In this document: piece by piece, positions 7,415 through 9,941 of the stretch | Numbering within the stretch: the stretch's first letter is position 1 | Layout: every line of letters begins with the position of its first letter | Source: Roseovarius sp. UBA3070 | Lineage (GTDB): Bacteria > Pseudomonadota > Alphaproteobacteria > Rhodobacterales > Rhodobacteraceae | Reading direction: 5' to 3' | DNA: 9,941 nucleotides | Assembly: GCA_002366775.1 (NCBI GenBank) | Contig: DFBW01000190.1 | Location: forward strand, 1 to 9,941 | The notes under the pieces: generated by a model | Told to the model about the DNA's origin: nothing | Seen by the model: only the letters and a program-made list of their open reading frames with translations | Database searches by the model: none | Translations under genes and position numbers: made by a program

Positions 7415-7431
7415 GCTGTGGACACGGGCGC

Positions 7432-7440
7432 GGGGGGGGG
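7432..7440 (+). repeat. Run of nine G in the alaS leader
   Basis: A nine-G homopolymer preceded by GGGCGC, 47 bases before the alaS start and in non-coding DNA. It is long enough to slip in replication or to be miscounted in sequencing. There are too few separate G-runs for an ordinary four-run quadruplex. Confidence 0.6.
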
Positions 7441-7487
7441 CTAAATCTCGGAAACGTTTGGCCCAATGCCCATAATCGAGATGACAA

Positions 7488-9854
7488 ATGCCCACCCTGA
7501 ATGAAATCCGCTCAACCTTCCTGAATTTCTTTGAACGCAATGATCATGTGATCGTCGATAGCTCACCGTTGGTGCCTCGGAATGATCCGACTTTGATGTT
7601 TGTTAACTCCGGGATGGTTCAATTCAAGAACCTGTTCACCGGGGTAGAAACGCGTGACTATCAGCGCGCGACAACGTCACAAAAATGCGTGCGGGCAGGC
7701 GGCAAGCACAATGATTTGGACAATGTCGGTTATACCGCGCGCCATCATACATTTTTTGAAATGCTTGGTAACTTCAGCTTTGGCGACTATTTCAAGGAAC
7801 AAGCCATTCCATATGCCTGGGATCTGCTGACCAAGGATTTTGGCATTGATAAATCCAAGCTGCTGGTGACCGTCTACCACAGTGATGACGAAGCCGCAGA
7901 CATATGGAAAAAATACGCCGGCCTTTCGGATGACCGAATTATTCGCATCGCAACCGATGATAACTTTTGGTCGATGGGCGCCACTGGCCCATGTGGCCCA
8001 TGCACCGAGATTTTTTATGATCACGGTCCCGATATCTGGGGTGGCCCTCCGGGCAGCGCCGAGGAAGATGGCGACCGGTTTATCGAAATCTGGAACCTTG
8101 TTTTCATGCAGAACGAGCGTTTTGAGGATGGCACACAGCGCGATCTGGACAATCAATCAATTGACACCGGCATGGGATTGGAGCGGATTGGCGCGCTGTT
8201 GCAAGGCAAGCACGACAATTACGACACTGATTTGATGCGCAGTTTGATTGAGGCCAGCGCTCATGCAACCAGTCAGGATCCGGACGGCCCGGGGAATGTG
8301 CATCACCGGGTGATTGCAGACCATTTGCGCTCGACGTCATTCCTGATTGCAGACGGTGTTCTTCCCTCCAACGAGGGGCGCGGGTATGTGCTGCGCCGGA
8401 TCATGCGCCGTGCGATGCGCCATGCACATTTGCTGGGCGCAAAAGACCCGGTTATGCATTTATTGGTGCCGGCTCTTGTCACACAAATGGGGCAGGCTTA
8501 CCCCGAGTTGGGGCGGGCGCAATCACTGATCGAAGAAACGCTTGAGCTGGAAGAAACCCGCTTTAAACAAACACTTGACCGTGGTTTGAAGCTGCTTGAT
8601 GAAGAATTGAGCGGATTGAATGCAGATGATGCATTACCGGGTGAAACCGCGTTCAAGCTGTATGACACATATGGTTTTCCGCTTGATCTGACGCAGGATG
8701 CCTTGCGTGAAAAGGGCCGGGAAGTGGATGTATCGGGCTTTGATGCCGCGATGGATGCGCAAAAAGCCAAGGCGCGTGCGGCCTGGTCCGGCTCGGGCGA
8801 AGCGGCGGATGCCACCATCTGGTTTGAGTTGGCCGATCAGCACGGGACGACAGATTTTCTGGGCTACGATACAGAAGTGGCCGAAGCGCAAATCATGGCC
8901 CTTGTGCGTGACGAGGCTGAAGTCGCCTCGGCCAAAGCAGGTGATAAGGTTCAGATCATCCTTAACCAAACACCGTTTTACGCCGAATCTGGCGGCCAGA
9001 TAGGCGACACAGGCACGTTCACCACTGGCACAGCTGAGGCGCAGATCACGGACACCAAGAAAGTTGCCGGATTATTCATCCACATGGCTCAGGTAACCTC
9101 GGGTGAGATCAGCAAAGGTGACGCCGCCCAGTTGCAAGTAGATCACGCTCGCCGCAGCGCTATCCGCGCCAATCATTCGGCGACGCATTTGCTGCACGAA
9201 GCCCTGCGCAACGCTTTGGGGGATCATGTCGCGCAGCGTGGGTCGCTGAATGCCCAGGATCGTTTGCGGTTTGACTTTAGTCACGCCAAAGCGATGAGCG
9301 CCAAAGAGCTGACGCAGGTGAATACAGAGGTGAATGCCTTTATTCGGCAGAATTCGACCGTGGAAACCCGTATTATGACGCCGGATGATGCGCGTGATCT
9401 TGGGGCGCAGGCGCTGTTTGGCGAAAAATACGGCGATGAAGTGCGTGTTGTGTCGATGGGTGTTGATGAGGGATCAAACAAGGGGCTGGATCGTCAGACC
9501 TATTCAATTGAGCTGTGCGGGGGCACCCATGTGCGGCGTACGGGCGATATAGGGCTGTTTGCAATCGTCAGTGAAAGTGCCTCAAGTTCCGGTGTGCGCC
9601 GGATTGAAGCACTCACCGGCGCCGAAGCTTTTGCATATCTGAGTGCTCAGGATGCCCGTGTAACTGACCTGGCGACAGAGCTGAAAGCGCGCCCTGAAGA
9701 CGTGGTTGAGCGGTTGCGCTCGCTGATGGGGGAACGCAAAACACTCAGCAATGAAGTGGCCCAATTGCGCCGAGAGCTGGCCATGTCGGGCGGCGCCGGG
9801 CATGGCGAGGCACAAGAGGTGCGCGAGGTGAATGGTGTCAAATACATCGCATAG
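7488..9854 (+). CDS. alaS: Alanyl-tRNA synthetase, cut short by an in-frame TAG
   Basis: 788 residues to the TAG; family members are usually about 875-885. The enzyme charges tRNA-Ala with alanine and removes wrongly attached serine or glycine. Present are the class II catalytic core (about 1-240: [83 protein letters not shown]), the tRNA-recognition region ([29 protein letters not shown] region, 281-309) and the editing domain with zinc ligands HSATH (His563, His567) and CGGTH (Cys677, His681). A helical linker (about 715-765) follows, and the frame stops just after VNGVKYIA. Only the start of the C-Ala domain is present before the stop. The next codons, read in the same frame, continue AlaRS. 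In E. coli, fragments of 461 and about 700 residues keep charging activity, so the truncated form could still function. The ribosome-binding site is weak (GAG at 7478-7480). Confidence 0.93.
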   Translation: MPTLNEIRSTFLNFFERNDHVIVDSSPLVPRNDPTLMFVNSGMVQFKNLFTGVETRDYQRATTSQKCVRAGGKHNDLDNVGYTARHHTFFEMLGNFSFGDYFKEQAIPYAWDLLTKDFGIDKSKLLVTVYHSDDEAADIWKKYAGLSDDRIIRIATDDNFWSMGATGPCGPCTEIFYDHGPDIWGGPPGSAEEDGDRFIEIWNLVFMQNERFEDGTQRDLDNQSIDTGMGLERIGALLQGKHDNYDTDLMRSLIEASAHATSQDPDGPGNVHHRVIADHLRSTSFLIADGVLPSNEGRGYVLRRIMRRAMRHAHLLGAKDPVMHLLVPALVTQMGQAYPELGRAQSLIEETLELEETRFKQTLDRGLKLLDEELSGLNADDALPGETAFKLYDTYGFPLDLTQDALREKGREVDVSGFDAAMDAQKAKARAAWSGSGEAADATIWFELADQHGTTDFLGYDTEVAEAQIMALVRDEAEVASAKAGDKVQIILNQTPFYAESGGQIGDTGTFTTGTAEAQITDTKKVAGLFIHMAQVTSGEISKGDAAQLQVDHARRSAIRANHSATHLLHEALRNALGDHVAQRGSLNAQDRLRFDFSHAKAMSAKELTQVNTEVNAFIRQNSTVETRIMTPDDARDLGAQALFGEKYGDEVRVVSMGVDEGSNKGLDRQTYSIELCGGTHVRRTGDIGLFAIVSESASSSGVRRIEALTGAEAFAYLSAQDARVTDLATELKARPEDVVERLRSLMGERKTLSNEVAQLRRELAMSGGAGHGEAQEVREVNGVKYIA

Positions 9855-9941
9855 GTTTTGTCGGGTGTCTTAGGCAGGGATCTGCCGCCATTGATTGACG
9901 AGCATAAAACCAACCTTGGATCTGGCGCGGTTCTGTTGATT
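9855..9941 (+). pseudogene. alaS: In-frame continuation of alaS beyond the TAG (C-Ala domain, partial)
   Basis: Read in the alaS frame, the 29 codons after the TAG begin VLSGVLGRDLPPL, continue with IDEHK and end LGSGAVLLI at the window edge, without another stop. These are recognisable AlaRS C-Ala sequences that normally follow VKYIA directly, with no frameshift or gap. The stop position is usually occupied in relatives, as I recall, by Gln (CAG), which would need one C-to-T change at 9852 to become TAG. No ribosome-binding site or start codon suggests independent translation here. The gene runs out of the window. Confidence 0.85.

Noticed and set aside
7424..7440. G-quadruplex in the alaS leader.
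   Set aside because: GGGCGC followed by nine G supplies only three separate GGG runs with loops, one short of a standard quadruplex.
7677..8156. Minus-strand 159-codon open frame inside alaS.
   Set aside because: It lies wholly within a well-conserved AlaRS catalytic region; a frame shadow of the real gene.

Overview
The window looks like chromosomal DNA from an alphaproteobacterium, most likely Rhodobacterales (Roseobacter/Paracoccus-like). Three things support this: a CckA-type hybrid histidine kinase gene with a TTAA-N7-TTAA CtrA box in front of it; a recA gene preceded by the alphaproteobacterial SOS box GAAC-N7-GAAC; and the order cckA, sulfotransferase (reverse), recA, alaS. Base composition is moderately GC-rich and even throughout. 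I see no mobile element, CRISPR array, rRNA or intact tRNA.

Positions 1-1452 are the end of a probable operon: a possible 10-codon tail of an upstream gene, a cytoplasmic parvulin-type (PpiC/NifM-like) prolyl isomerase, and a DUF2478-type protein. In other proteobacteria such an isomerase follows narGHJI, and DUF2478 genes lie near molybdenum or nitrogenase functions. The pair may therefore help mature a molybdoenzyme such as nitrate reductase, but the upstream genes are outside the window. Positions 1644-2813 encode an RsmB/NOP2-type RNA m5C methyltransferase with both family cysteines.

Positions 2814-3195 are non-coding, with a small hairpin and an exact CtrA box close to cckA. CckA starts the CckA-ChpT-CtrA phosphorelay, so the box suggests feedback on the kinase gene. 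cckA (about 3196-5484) has two membrane segments, PAS-like sensor segments, HisKA/HATPase_c and a receiver domain. It converges on a small PAPS-type sulfotransferase gene (6086-5463, minus), and the two coding 3' ends overlap by 22 bp. The sulfotransferase gene diverges from recA (6280-7362), whose leader carries an SOS box; a strong GC hairpin follows recA.

alaS starts at 7488. Its frame is interrupted by an in-frame TAG at 9852-9854, at codon 789, while typical AlaRS is about 875-885 residues. The same frame then continues to the window end with recognisable AlaRS C-terminal (C-Ala) sequence. An essential tRNA synthetase gene with an amber codon before its C-Ala domain is the most unusual thing here. 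It may be a sequencing error, a real nonsense mutation with a still-active truncated enzyme, or readthrough.
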